Source: Lolium rigidum
Lineage: Eukaryota > Streptophyta > Magnoliopsida > Poales > Poaceae
Length of the DNA stretch: 64,000 bases
Assembly: GCF_022539505.1 (NCBI RefSeq)
Contig: NC_061512.1
Span: 255,146,510-255,210,509 of the forward strand
Reading direction: 5' to 3'
This document shows positions 22,467 through 32,722 of the stretch, in pieces. A program made the translations under genes and the position numbers. A model generated the notes under the pieces. The model was not told the origin of the DNA. It was given only the letters and a program-made list of their open reading frames with translations, and searched no databases. Positions within the stretch are counted from its first letter, which is position 1. Each line of letters begins with the position of its first letter.

Positions 22467-23408
22467 GCTCTCTCTACATCTTTCCTAGCCGCCGCTTGTG
22501 CATTATGGAATTGGGTTTGCTTCTTACCTCTTGGTTGAATAATCGGCTTCACAAATGTTTGCCACCTTGTATATATGCCGTCGGCGAGGAAGTAGCCATA
22601 GTTGTACTTGTGGCCATTTGCTTCAAACTCCACCAATAGACCTTCCCGCATTGCAAGTCTTGTCATTAGTGGTGACCGTTGAAGAACATTGATGTCATTG
22701 CAAGACCCGAGCATTCAAAAAAAAAGCATGCCATATCCAAGTCTCTTGGTTGGCCACCGCTTCAAGGACTATGGTGGCATCCTTCTTGTACCCTTTGAAT
22801 TGTCCATGCCATGCCGCCGGACAATTCTTCAACTCCAATGCATACAATCAATGGAACCAAGCATGCCGGAAACCCCGGTTGGCGTTGATCTCCAAAAGCC
22901 TTGCCGTGTCTTGAGCATTGGGGGCTCTCAAGTATGTGGAGCCAAAGACATTGACAATTGCAACGACAAAGCGCTTCACACACAAGATAGAAGTGCTCTC
23001 TCCCATGGCCAAATGATCATCAAAAAGATCCGCCGGTATACCATATGCCAACATACGCAAGGCGGCGGTCACCTTTTGATATGTGCTATGACCAAGTTCT
23101 CCGGCGGCATTCCTCCTTTGCTCAAAGAAGCGATCATATTTGGTCACCTCCGTTGCGATGTGCTTGAACAAGTTGAGACTCATCCGGAAACGCCGCCGAA
23201 AATAGCTTTCGGGAAATATCGGATTCTCATTGAAATACGACCGCATCAACTTCTCATGCCCTTCAATCCTTTCTCTCCACAACTTCTGTCTACCGAACAC
23301 CGATCCACCAAATTTTGGCTTCTTAACGGCGTGGTATGCTAATAGTAGCGATATGTTCTCCTCTTCCTCTTGGTCATACTCGTCATCCGATGAATCGTAT
23401 GATGAACT
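22467..23408 (-). pseudogene. PIF/Harbinger transposase (DDE), interrupted
   Basis: An exon starts at 23408 after an intron-type acceptor (TTTGTAG). It reads SSSYDSSDDEYDQEEEENIS, AYHAVKKPKFGGS, FGRQKLWRERIEGHEKLM, RRRFRMSLNLFKHIATEV, YQKVTAALRMLAYGIPAD and YLRAPNAQDTARLLEINAN. The catalytic DDE residues are all visible: D in SIDCMHW near 22845, D in SCNDINVLQRSP near 22700, and E in DVERA near 22475. A frame break with an A-run lies at about 22719-22727 (CATTC-poly-A). The sequence stops at E because element E begins there. Domain family: plant transposon protein / DDE_4. It is not functional as it stands. Confidence 0.85.
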
Positions 23409-23439
23409 CTACAAACATACATATAAAATTACTTAACTA

Positions 23440-23900
23440 CAACTAACTATTATAGATAATTGGCGGATAGAGGCCGGCCGGCGGAGGTGCATGCCTTGCG
23501 AGCAAATCGGCGAGCACCATGCTCACGCCATGTTGTTAGCAAGCTCGAAGACGACGACGACGACATGGCGGCGGTGGTGCGGAGGACAACGACGACGACG
23601 CGACGGCGCCGGGAAGGAGGAGGCGGAGGAGGAGCGCCGACTACGCCGTCGCCGGCGGCGGCGCGGGCGTCACGGAGCGGCGGAGCACCCGCCGCTGCCG
23701 GGAGGGGGCGCGGGCGAGCGGATCTACGCCACGGCGGCGGGCTGGATTTCGCGGCGGCGGTCGGTGGGGAAATGAGGGCGCGGGCGGGGGGGGGGGGATT
23801 TCCTGCCGTTGGCTTTTCGCGCGTGGACGAGCGATGACCTGTAGCCGACGCGTCACATATGGCGCTCCGGATTGTGCAAAACACCGCGCGCCCAAAATTT
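23440..23900 (-). pseudogene. Possible first exon of the Harbinger transposase gene
   Basis: An open minus-strand frame with MSSSSSSSLLTTWREHGARR near 23567 ends at a stop about 50 bases before the acceptor at 23410. Upstream the translation is Pro/Ala/Arg low-complexity. It could be 5' leader sequence instead. A run of 11 G lies at about 23787-23797. Confidence 0.25.
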
Positions 23901-24018
23901 TTGCAGCGCCGCGCCGTTTACCGCGCCTGCTGGAGCGCCCGAATTCCTCCCGCGCGTTGCATACCGGCCGTTTTTTTGCAGCGCGGCCTATATAGCGCGC
24001 CTGTTGGAGATGCTCTTA

Positions 24019-24336
24019 AGGTGTGAACCTATAGATTTACTGTGGCAGCACAAACTTTGCCATTTCTCTATATAATCGATACATATTCAAGGTGTGTTCT
24101 CGAGAGAGAGAAAAAAAGAATAATAGAGGAGATGATTAATTTGCGCACGACTCAGATTCTGATCAACTTTACAACGCACAACAGGTCTATATATAAAGAG
24201 AAGGTAGAGGCGCCTCCGTTTACGCAACGAACCGATCGAGCACATTACCAAACCTACAAAATCGCGGCGCGCGCGGATCCCTCGGCCGCCGCACCCGCGC
24301 GCACGTCGCGCACGGAATAATTGTTGAGATCGATCA
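24019..24336 (+). promoter_or_regulatory. Promoter and leader of the UBX gene
   Basis: A TATA-type TATATATAAAG lies at 24188-24198, about 140 bases before the ATG. The leader is GC-rich and contains no upstream ATG close to the start. The sequence abuts the Harbinger end at 24018. Confidence 0.55.
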
Positions 24337-25542
24337 ATGGATCATCAGGAGGACGATCACGATGACCTCGTCGCCGAGTTCATGCACGTCACGGCCTGCT
24401 CCTCCCTCGCGGACGCCGCCCAGCACCTCGCCTCCTGCGGGTGGCGCCTCGACGAAGCCGTAGACCTCTACTTCGCTACCGTCGCCGGATCGTCGGAGGC
24501 AGTGCGCGCTCCGATCCCTGCCCGCTCCGACACTCTCTACGGCGCCACCTCCTCCCGCCAACCACCTGCAGCCAGACCTACCGGATGGGAGAGCGACAGC
24601 GAGCACGGCAACCTCGTAGCAGCTCCAGCGGACCACCGCCGCCGTCGTCGTCGTCGCCGCCGCCGCCGTGATGACGAAGGCGCCTCGGCCGACAACGCGG
24701 AACCGGCGGCCAAGAAGAAGACCCTGGCCGAGCTCTTCAGCCCGCCGATCGACCTCACCTACAAGGGCGGCTTCCACGACGCCAAGTCGCACGCGGCGGA
24801 GACGTCCCGCTGGCTGCTCGTCAGCGTGCAGGCCACCGCCGAGTTCGCGTCGCACCAGCAGAACCGCGACGTCTGGGCCAACGACCTCGTCGCGCAGGCC
24901 GTCAGGGACCACTTCGTGCTCTGGCAGGTCGACGTCGGCGACGACGAGGGCGAGGGCGGCAAGGTCTCCTGCTACTACAGGCTCGCCCACGACAAGATGC
25001 CCGTCGTGCTCGTCGTCGACCCTGTCACCGGGCAGATGATGCGGAAGCTGCGCGCCGCCACCGACCCCAACGAGATCCTCGTCATGGCCGAGAGCTTCGC
25101 CGAGAGGAAGCCCATCATGCCTATCAGATCCGCGAACAACAATCTGCTTGCTGTATCATCTGCCGCGCCGAGCAGTAGCCCATCTGGAAGTTCATCAGGT
25201 GAGAAGAAAGAACCGGCAATCACGGCGAGGAAGCAAGGCGAGGCCGTCGCGGCTGCGGCGGCGGCGCCGATAGGTGAGGAGCGGACGCCCGGCGGGGAGA
25301 AAGCCTGCAAACTGAGGGTTCGGTTCCCCGACGGCCAGGTGCTTACCAAGGAGTTCGGGGCCAAATGCAGCGTCGCTGCACTCTTCGCGTTTTGCCGGTC
25401 ATCAGTCGCCAACAACGGGGAAGAGAAGCCGTTTCGGCTCATGCGTTTCACAGGTGGCTCCATGCAACAGATTAGCCACGAGAATGTTTCGTTCGAGGAT
25501 CTGGGATTACACATGTCCACTGTTTCTGTGGCTCTTTGCTAG
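24337..25542 (+). CDS. Plant UBX domain protein, UBA-UAS-UBX type (PUX7-like)
   Basis: Single exon, 401 aa. N-terminal UBA-like domain (residues 9-50, VAEFMHVTACSSLADAAQHL, CGWRLDEAVDLYF). An arginine run (about residues 99-110) may be a nuclear localisation signal. UAS thioredoxin-like domain at about 128-250 (LAELFSPPIDLTYKGGFHDA, WLLVSVQ, NRDVWANDLVAQAVRDHFVL, MPVVLVVDPVTGQ). Ser/Ala-rich linker. C-terminal UBX at about 318-401 (LRVRFPDGQVLTKEFGA, ENVSFEDLGLHMSTVSVAL). This architecture is that of UBXN7/PUX7, adaptors that dock ubiquitylated proteins on the CDC48/p97 ATPase. In UBX the usual FP-R loop is replaced by a diverged segment (FRLMRFTGG). Start: first ATG in frame, just ahead of the UBA domain. 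The frame is intact and GC-rich, as usual in grasses. Confidence 0.9.
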   Translation: MDHQEDDHDDLVAEFMHVTACSSLADAAQHLASCGWRLDEAVDLYFATVAGSSEAVRAPIPARSDTLYGATSSRQPPAARPTGWESDSEHGNLVAAPADHRRRRRRRRRRRDDEGASADNAEPAAKKKTLAELFSPPIDLTYKGGFHDAKSHAAETSRWLLVSVQATAEFASHQQNRDVWANDLVAQAVRDHFVLWQVDVGDDEGEGGKVSCYYRLAHDKMPVVLVVDPVTGQMMRKLRAATDPNEILVMAESFAERKPIMPIRSANNNLLAVSSAAPSSSPSGSSSGEKKEPAITARKQGEAVAAAAAAPIGEERTPGGEKACKLRVRFPDGQVLTKEFGAKCSVAALFAFCRSSVANNGEEKPFRLMRFTGGSMQQISHENVSFEDLGLHMSTVSVALC

Positions 25543-26839
25543 GTTCCTATATCTACTCTACTACGTACTGTCGACCAAACATTTCTTTCTTGCATATTTC
25601 GAAGTCTAAGATGTACAAGTAACTTCTTGTTTTTTTTGAATTGTACATATCTGGACGCACATCAGTATGTATGTTCAGTCTCATTTCAGTTCAGATGCAA
25701 TCCATATTACAATATCTAAAACACTTTTGGCTTCCAAAATCCAAGCCACACTTGCCAAAGTTAGGCTTGGCAAAGTGTGGCTGGGAACCACACAAGTTCT
25801 TAGAAATGAGGGAGTAAACCTCAAAGAACATAAAAGAATGAAATGTAACTGCTATAGTGGATCTAATCTAGTGTTATGTAATTAGCAAATAACCAAGCCA
25901 AATGATGTTCGGTGTTCCGCCGCCTCCATGCCTACCCGCGTTGTTCTTAGACACCCTACAGAATGACACCGTTTGGATTCTTTTTTGCGCAAAAAACATA
26001 TCCATGGTTTGAAATAGACCGAAATTTATAAGTTCATTGTGCCAAGTTTCGTGATTCAAAGTTCGGGTACGCTTTAGCATGGGAGGTTGCGGAGTGGGTA
26101 GACTAGTTAAATGCATATGTCATGTACTGCCTTATCATGTTTGTGGGGCATCCTCGAGCCTTCTGCTACTAATTGATTTGTACGCCTCATCTTGAGAAGA
26201 AACTAGGTAAATGAAAGATGTTTATATTGCCAAATTTCTAGTAGATCTCTGTTGCAAGATGGGAGTACACATATTATTTTGTACTGGGAAAGTGTTGTAC
26301 TTTTTAAACAATTGAATTGCACATTACATTTTCAGTCCGAAGAATCAAGGGGGCATGTTAACTTTTATTTTGAGAAATAATCAAGGTGATATGCTAGTGC
26401 TTCAAAATGAGCTGGAAGTTTCAGCTCCCATTTAGAAGAGCCACTAATCGTTCAAATGGACTTACAATTGTGTCTACAGGGTTGTTTTCAAATTATCTAC
26501 AAAGTTGTAAGAGCGTCTCTCGCATATTCCCCCCAAAATTTAACTCCATAAAGCTAGTTCTAGGGAGGCTAAAAAAATGGGTACTGGGAGGTTCTCATTT
26601 GGCAGATCCCCAATAACTTAACTCTCAGTAATATTTCTTTTGCTATTTCTCACCTATTGTGCACATAAATACCATCTAAATCAAGTTTTGACATCATGTT
26701 AATTCAAACTTTGTTGTTTCAACCGTACAAAAGTTGCATATCCATAAGTTTTGTAATTTATAAATTAAAATTCAATCACAAATTAGGGTCCTAATGAAGG
26801 AAGTAATTCAAATAAAACATGATTATACATGAATGAACT
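25543..26839. other. Intergenic region downstream of the UBX gene
   Basis: Probable 3' untranslated region, then AT-rich sequence without a coding pattern. It holds a short hairpin (25744-25782) and a TAAGAGCGTCTCTCGC sequence near 26508 that resembles a Harbinger terminal repeat. Confidence 0.6.
25744..25782. repeat. Imperfect inverted repeat
   Basis: Arms AGCCACACTTGCCAA and TTGGCAAAGTGTGGCT with one unpaired base and an 8-base loop; probably the remnant of a small MITE. Confidence 0.7.
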
Positions 26840-27340
26840 ATTTGCCCATGACATTGTCAAATGTGCTCGACATGGTCATCCCAGAGTAACAATGCCAAAA
26901 CCATAGGTCCCCAACTTCAAGTATGATTGTTGGATCATGACAAGACCAGTGGCATGCTCATGACATGTGGTGGGAAATTATTCCTTCGCCAATGCATGCA
27001 CTCAAGGCATCCAAGCATAACGAAGAACCTCTAGAAGTACCAATCTCCATCGATCTTGAAGCGTCCTTTGCATTGGGTGCTCTCAAATACTCGCCTCCAA
27101 AGACTGCAGTCATAGACTTTATGAAATTCTTCAGTCTTGATGGTTACATCATCCCCAATGCGAAAGTATTTTGTATTCATTGGCGACGTCAGTTGGGAAA
27201 TCATACTCGCTCTCATACATAAGTTATCTTATGCAAAGTACAATGGCTAAGTAGTTCTCTAGTTGCATTCCTCCTGTGCTTGAAATATTCTTGAAATAAC
27301 TCAGTGGGGCAGATGTATAGAAATGTGTAAAATTTAGGCA
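26840..27340 (-). pseudogene. Old PIF/Harbinger transposase relic
   Basis: Minus-strand readings in shifting frames recover the family landmarks in the right order. They are EYFKHRRNATREL near 27325, FRIGDDVTIKTEEF near 27160, GGEYLRAPN near 27090, LGCLECMHWRRNNFP near 26990, PTIILEVGDLWFWH near 26935 and SGMTMSSTFDNV near 26880. These correspond to the stretch around the first and second catalytic aspartates. The first (SIDCMHW in other copies) is LECMHW here, so the catalytic D is lost. Several stops and frame changes mark it as much older than the copy at 22467-23408. Confidence 0.7.
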
Positions 27341-27550
27341 AACTTGACCATAATCTCCTAGGATGGGACACAAATATTTTTCTTAGAAAACAATATGTTG
27401 AAAAGTAGATGCTTAGAAATACCTAAAATTTATACAAATTCAGTCAAAATCTCCTAGACGGGACAACGATCATTAAGTTTCATTTTTTTAATACAGAAAA
27501 CAATATGTTGAAAAGAAGATGTCCAGAAATGTGTGAAAATTGGACATTTG

Positions 27551-27562
27551 AAAAAAAAAAAA
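27551..27562 (-). terminator. RNA polymerase III terminator of the tRNA gene
   Basis: A run of 12 T on the minus strand begins two bases after the end of the tRNA. Confidence 0.8.
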
Positions 27563-27564
27563 GC

Positions 27565-27636
27565 GGGGCGTTGCGAGAATCGAACTCGCGACCTCTCGCA
27601 CCCAAAGCGAGAATCATACCACTAGACCAAACGCCC
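27565..27636 (-). tRNA. tRNA-Pro (UGG)
   Basis: 72 nt on the minus strand with a 7-bp acceptor stem GGGCGTT/AACGCCC and discriminator C. The internal promoter boxes fit a nuclear tRNA (A box around TGGTCTAGTGG, B box GAGTTCGATTC). The anticodon stem CTCGC/GCGAG encloses loop TTTGGGT, so the anticodon is TGG at 27602-27604, reading proline CCN codons. No CCA is encoded, as expected for a eukaryotic nuclear gene. No intron. It is divergent from MCM10, with 186 bp between the tRNA start and the MCM10 ATG. Confidence 0.95.
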
Positions 27637-27822
27637 TTTGATGGTAGTGCCTGCTAATAACATTTTATCATAGGATTATCCTTAATTGTCTCGGTGGCCA
27701 TTTCCCTCCACTATTTTCCCTTTTTCCCTTCCCCCTCCGAATTCTTCATTTCCCTCCTCGCCGCCACCACATCTCTCTCCGCCGCCTACACAGATTCCCA
27801 CACCTCGCCGGCCGCCGCAGTC

Positions 27823-30800
27823 ATGGAGGACGCCGGCGACGATCTGGACCTCCTCATGTCCCTGGACGAGGACGGCGCCCAGGTCGTCCTCGAGACCCCT
27901 CCGTCCTCCCCGCCCCCCGCCGGCGGCCACGGCGTCTTCACCCCTCCGAGGGCGGCGCCCCGCCCCGGCGGCACCGACATGTCCGTCTTCCGCGACGCCG
28001 TCAAGGACTACATCGAGGCCGTCCCGGCCTCCACCTCCGGATCCGGCCCCAAGCGCCCCAAGTTCCCCAAATCGACCCAAACCCTCGTCGACAACTACTC
28101 CGGCCTCCGCATCAAGAACATGGCCGTCTCGCCGCCCGAGATCGCCGACCGCTTCGCCGACGTCCGATTCGTCCGCATTTCCGCCTTCCAGTACGTTTTT
28201 TTTTCTTCTGATTTCCCCCGAATTCCTCCGGGTTTTTTTTTTCTCTTGCTAGAGCTGGACATTCCGAGTCGCGTACTCATCTGCAGTATTTGGGGAACAG
28301 GAACCTGGCCGGCGGCGACACCTTCTCGGGCTGCTGGGCGACCGCCGGCGTGGTGCTGGACAAGGGCACGACGCGAGTGAGCGCGCAGGGGCAGGACTAC
28401 AGCATCTGGAAGATGGGCGCGCTGGACGACTCCGAGGTGTCGGTGTTCCTCTTCGGGGACGCCCACACCCACTACTCCGGCGGCGCCGTCGGCGACGTCT
28501 TCGCCCTCTTCAACGGCAACGTCCGAATGGACAAGGCGGTACTATGCTTGGTCTCGATCAATTCATGCCCTGAGGGTGAATGCCATGATGGGTGATGGTG
28601 AGTTGATTTTTTTGTTGGTGGTAATGTTCCTGCAGGGAAAAGGGTTCTCGGTGAGTGTTGGCTCAGTGGGGCAGATGATGAAGATGGGCGTCTCGGCGGA
28701 TTTCAGTCTCTGCAAAGGGAAGAGAAAAGATGGGATGGCTTGCACCATGGCCACAAACAAGTATGCAGTACTTCTTCCTGCACGATGAGATTTATCTCTG
28801 AAAAAATGTAGTTGCACATTGTAAATAAGATTCAGGAACACCGAGGAATTTTTGTGCTCATCGCCTTAGAGATAGTAACACTTACCAGGAATGCAATATG
28901 TGGTAGCACCGAAATGACATTAAGCCCATTTAGGCGTATGTTGGCCTTCCTATGATCAGATCCTTGTCAAGGTATGACGATCATGGCAACCCATCGCCAG
29001 TGGTGGACCCAGAACATTTACGAAGCTCGGGCAAACATGCTTAAGAAGTCTATTTTCGAACAAAATCGCCATAGAAAATCACAAACGCAAGCAGGTAGAC
29101 TGACGGAAGCCTGGGCGGTTGCCCGGGCAGGAGGGATGCTAGATCCGCCCCTCCATCGCATACTTTAACAGTATGCTCATAAGCACATTGTATTTTTGGT
29201 TGATGACCATGATCAAATCACACTAATCAAGGGTTTTAGTGGGTTATTTGTATGGATTTTCCTATATAGTTTCTGCTATTTGAATCATGGCTTCGTGATT
29301 ACATGGTTTGCTTTCTTGAAATGACTAGATTAGACAACCCCCAAAACAAATGGTGGAATGATTATAGTTTCTAGTATTTGAATCATAGATTGTTGTTGTA
29401 GAGACAAAAGAGTACATGTTACTAGAATAGTGAGAAAAATTTGTGCTCATGCCTCGGAGATATTAGCATTTACCAGGATCACATTATCTGCTGGCACTGA
29501 AATGACATGAAGCCCATTTAGACATACGGTCTCCTTCCTCTGGATATGACCAGACCCTGGTCACTGTGTGAAGATCATGGAAACAACCATAGTATAGTTA
29601 GCGGTGTGCAAATTGTCTTCCTGGCTGATGAACATGTTCGATTCACACCAATCATGTCTTGCCGGATTGTTTTTATGAATTTAGATTTACAATATAATTG
29701 TCTGGCATTTGAGCTGTGGCTTGGGTAGCTAGTTGACCTTGAAATCACCAAATTAGACAATCCCCTAAAGAAATTTTGGGAGGGTTATTTTATGGGTATT
29801 TCAGATAGCATTGTTGTTGTCCCTACATGGTGAGTGTTGCTTTTAAGTCTGAAATTTTCAATGGTGGAAGCAAATTGTAATTCAACATCTTTTCTTTATC
29901 CTGGTTTTGCCTTCAAAAGTTGTTATGTTTAGTTGTAGAGCTGATTTCACATCTTTTCATTTACATTATGGCTAAATTGCAAGAACAAATGTACATTGGT
30001 TTAGATAAATGATATTCTCATTCCGAACTTCTGATGTTCCTTTTCAGGCGTAAGGGATCATACTGCAAATTTCATTCCTCGGTAAGGTTATAATAGCTGT
30101 CACTATTTTGCAACTGAGGCAAGACAGGCATGCAGTTTTTTATTGTGGATTAATTATGCTTGCTTCCCACGGACAGAACACATCATCACAGAAGCACTTT
30201 ACTGGCAGAGCGGAGCTTAAGGGTGGGTAAGTGAATCCCAAAGAGAATGGTCCTAGCTTTCCTTGTATTCCCCAATAGTTCCTCGTCATATCCACATAAT
30301 TCTGTACACTTTCTTCTTCTTCAGAAACTTTCAGTTTGCTGCCAATTTACGCTCCAGAGGGATTTACATGGTCAAGCCTCCCTCAGAGCAATCTGGTCCA
30401 AGAAATCCATCAAGACCAGTGAAAGTAATGTCAATCGATGGACTGAAAAGGGCTTTAAGGTATTCTAAGTACTTCTGTGTTCATTGTTTCTCCTTATATT
30501 CGACGATAAACATGAACTTCTGTAGTGTACAAAACGATGGTGTGAATTGTGAAATACACAAATACGTGTTTCAGATAATGTTGTATTGTCCAAATGTGAA
30601 TTCTGAAGGATCCTCTAGTATATGACGACAGACTAATGATTGAAAATGCATCAGCCCTTTTAATAGCATGAACTGAATTCCTTGCCATGTTAAACATGAT
30701 ATTTCTTAATTCTTATATTGTCTTGCAGTCATGCAGATAAAGTGACCAGTAAGAACAACTCTCAGGGCATCAGGTTCCTCTCCCATGTCACAGGTAAAAA

Positions 30801-31265
30801 CCTCACTCTTCATCTGTTTCACCTCATACTTCAATGGGAGTTGCACCTGTTTGATGCAAAAAATTATGCGGTCATCTTGCAGTCGCAATTGATTTTCTTT
30901 CTGCATTGAGCAGGCGGCACTGAACCGAAACTCGTGAGGAATGGTGCTACAGTTCTGGAGAAGCCGATGTCAACCTGGAGCAGCCTTTCAGCAAAGCTGA
31001 GCGCAAGCAGAAGGTGAGGCGCAACATTCCCAGTTCACCTACCCGTAGTCTTCACCGCTCTATCGAGCAATTCATTTCAACTAAGTGACCTTTATTTACA
31101 TGCAGAGCGACATCTTCTGGCACCAAGTTAGCACCCAAACCGAGCCTGCAGAAGCAAGAACAAGACGCCAAGAGAAGAAAGGCGAATGAACCTCCGGGGA
31201 ACACAATCGAGCTGGACCTAGGCAGCTCAGATGACGAGGAGATCGACATAGTGCTCCGACGCTGA
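27823..31265 (+). CDS. MCM10: MCM10, DNA replication initiation factor
   Basis: Nine exons that join in one frame (1,275 nt, 424 aa): 27823-28190, 28301-28538, 28636-28760, 30048-30081, 30177-30226, 30325-30459, 30729-30793, 30914-31013, 31106-31265. All introns are GT-AG by my reading. The product has an acidic N-terminus (MEDAGDDLDLLMSLDEDG) and the Mcm10 OB fold (GDTFSGCWATAGVVLDKG, YSIWKMGALDDSEVSVFLFG, HYSGGAVGDVFALFN). The Mcm10 zinc finger follows (C in LCKGKRKDGMACTM, then KRKGSYCKFHSS). The C-terminus is basic, with an acidic end (DLGSSDDEEIDIVLRR). MCM10 binds the CMG helicase and DNA at origins and recruits polymerase alpha in the nucleus. The length is near that of Arabidopsis MCM10. 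Exon 1-2 junction: an alternative donor/acceptor pair would add a few residues. Start: the first ATG in frame with the domain. Confidence 0.92.
28761..30047 (+). repeat. MCM10 intron 3 with an internal duplication
   Basis: The 1.3-kb intron holds two diverged copies of a roughly 350-bp sequence: 28852-29346 (interrupted by a MITE at 28998-29151) and 29441-29790. Shared landmarks are TTGTGCTCAT, AGCCCATTTAG and ATTAGACAA. No ORF. Confidence 0.75.
28998..29151. mobile_element. hAT-type MITE in MCM10 intron 3
   Basis: 154 bp with imperfect terminal repeats: left CAGTGGTGGACCCAG, right end AGATCCGCCCC. It is flanked by CCATCGC (8-bp duplication with one mismatch: 28990-28997 and 29152-29159). 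The second copy of the intron duplication lacks it, so that copy acts as an empty site. Confidence 0.75.
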
Positions 31266-32722
31266 TTGGCCTAGCCCACTTTTCCAGTGGGTGTCGATGT
31301 ACAAGTGGTGCAGCCTAGCCAGGTTCATGGTTTAGGGACACATTTTCTTGAGTGGCTGTAAATGTACAACCAAGAGTGAACAGGGATATTCTACAGAGTT
31401 GCAAGTGCCGTTTCACAGACAACACATGATGTAGTTGAGGCACCTATGTATATTTGATTCCTTGTTTAAGAGATGATGATCTGAAATACCGGGGGCTATT
31501 GTTTTCTGTTCGCCTGAATTTTGATCTTGATCCATGAGCATCCAAAAGGACACAACACGTGCCAGGTCTGGAGCTTCTTCTGTTAAAATATTACGTAAGT
31601 TGATATGTTCAACGTCCCCGGCATCTCTTAATAGAATGGATGTTATTGGTTGCATTGAACTTGAGTAAATGTTCCAACAATTGTATATTTCTTGCCAGCA
31701 GGTGTACGAGGTATCAACGAGGATTCGTACTCTTTATAGGCAGAATGTGCCGTGAAAACTTAGGCTGAGCTACATGTAGCTCTTTATTTTCAAACACTCA
31801 GAATTGTTAGAATTTGTTATCTCTATGTAACCTAAAATATAAATCAGTTTATATTGAGATTTTACACCACTGGAGCATTCATCGTTGGTTATCTGTAGAA
31901 TTTTGTTTCAGATTTTTTGAAACTTTAAAATACGAATTTTAAGTGTTAAAAAACAAAGAGCTACATGTAGCTTGGCCTCGAAAACACTATATGGAACTTT
32001 ATTGAACAAGTTGGCCAAGTATAAGTTGCGTTTGGTCACTCTAGTACAGACTCTACTTTGTCATTAGAGGAGCTAACTAACCAAATGGCAAAGCCTAACC
32101 TTGAAAAACTAAACAAATGTTACTGACTGATCGGCAAACCTCTAGCGTCGAGGGCAGTGCACCTATCTGGAACGGATGGGTGGACACAGAAACAAGCTCA
32201 GCACAGACGTTGTCAGTATCACCCACATTCAAGGAGCAATAAGCAGGCAAAGGGACCAGGTTTGATCTGCTTCCGAACAGTGGTAATCACCAGCAGTACA
32301 GCACGAAGCAGAAGAGCCAGGGGCCATCCTGCACCCTGGACCATCTGGAACAGATGGGTGCATCCACAAGAAAACAAGCAAAGAATCCAACGATTCAGCA
32401 CAAACACAGCAGGAAAACAAATGAAGCTCAGCACAAGAGAGTCATGCATAAGATCCAACTAGCATTAGTGCAGAATAACCAGCAACCAGCATCTCCTCAT
32501 AACCAGGTTCAAGAGTGCACCAAATATCACCACCAAAAAAGAACGGAGTCAGCTCAGCAAATGGTAAGACCTCCCGATCCACCGGATCCAGAACCTACTT
32601 ACAACTTCACCCTAGCATAGTTTTTCGAACCACAGACGGTTAACAGCTGCTCCCAGGCACTACCAGCGCCATCGTTACCTCTCCTTGCTGGTTATTCGCG
32701 TTACTTGTCAGGGCGGCGACCT
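31266..32722. other. Intergenic region between MCM10 and SKP1 (tail to tail)
   Basis: 3' untranslated regions of both genes are expected here. A MITE lies at 31752-31987. A diverged direct repeat sharing ATCTGGAACRGATGGGTG occurs near 32165 and 32344. I see no coding region. Confidence 0.6.
31752..31987. mobile_element. MITE with about 50-bp terminal inverted repeats
   Basis: The left end contains GAGCTACATGTAGCTC followed by TTTATTTTCAAACACT. The right end contains AACAAAGAGCTACATGTAGC followed by TTGGCCTCGAAAACAC, the inverted counterpart. The palindrome AGCTACATGTAGCT sits in each arm. The 236-bp AT-rich interior has no ORF. Target duplication not clear, so the superfamily is unassigned. 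Confidence 0.7.

Larger units (their letters stand above)
22467..24015 (-). mobile_element. PIF/Harbinger transposon, 5' portion
   Basis: The right end (24015 on plus) reads CTGTTGGAGATGCTC followed by TTA. On the minus strand it starts GAGCATCTCCAACAG, the usual PIF/Harbinger terminal repeat, beside a TTA target trinucleotide (24016-24018). The transposase lies inside. The left part was removed or displaced by element E at 22466. Confidence 0.8.

Noticed and set aside
24334..24990. 218-codon minus-strand ORF opposite the UBX gene
   Set aside because: Valine/glycine-rich antisense shadow of a GC-rich exon; the plus strand carries three recognised domains.
32157..32620. Plus-strand ORFs of 88-101 codons between MCM10 and SKP1
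   Set aside because: Gln/His/Ser-rich, no domain, no plausible splice structure; probably 3' untranslated sequence of the SKP1 gene on the other strand.
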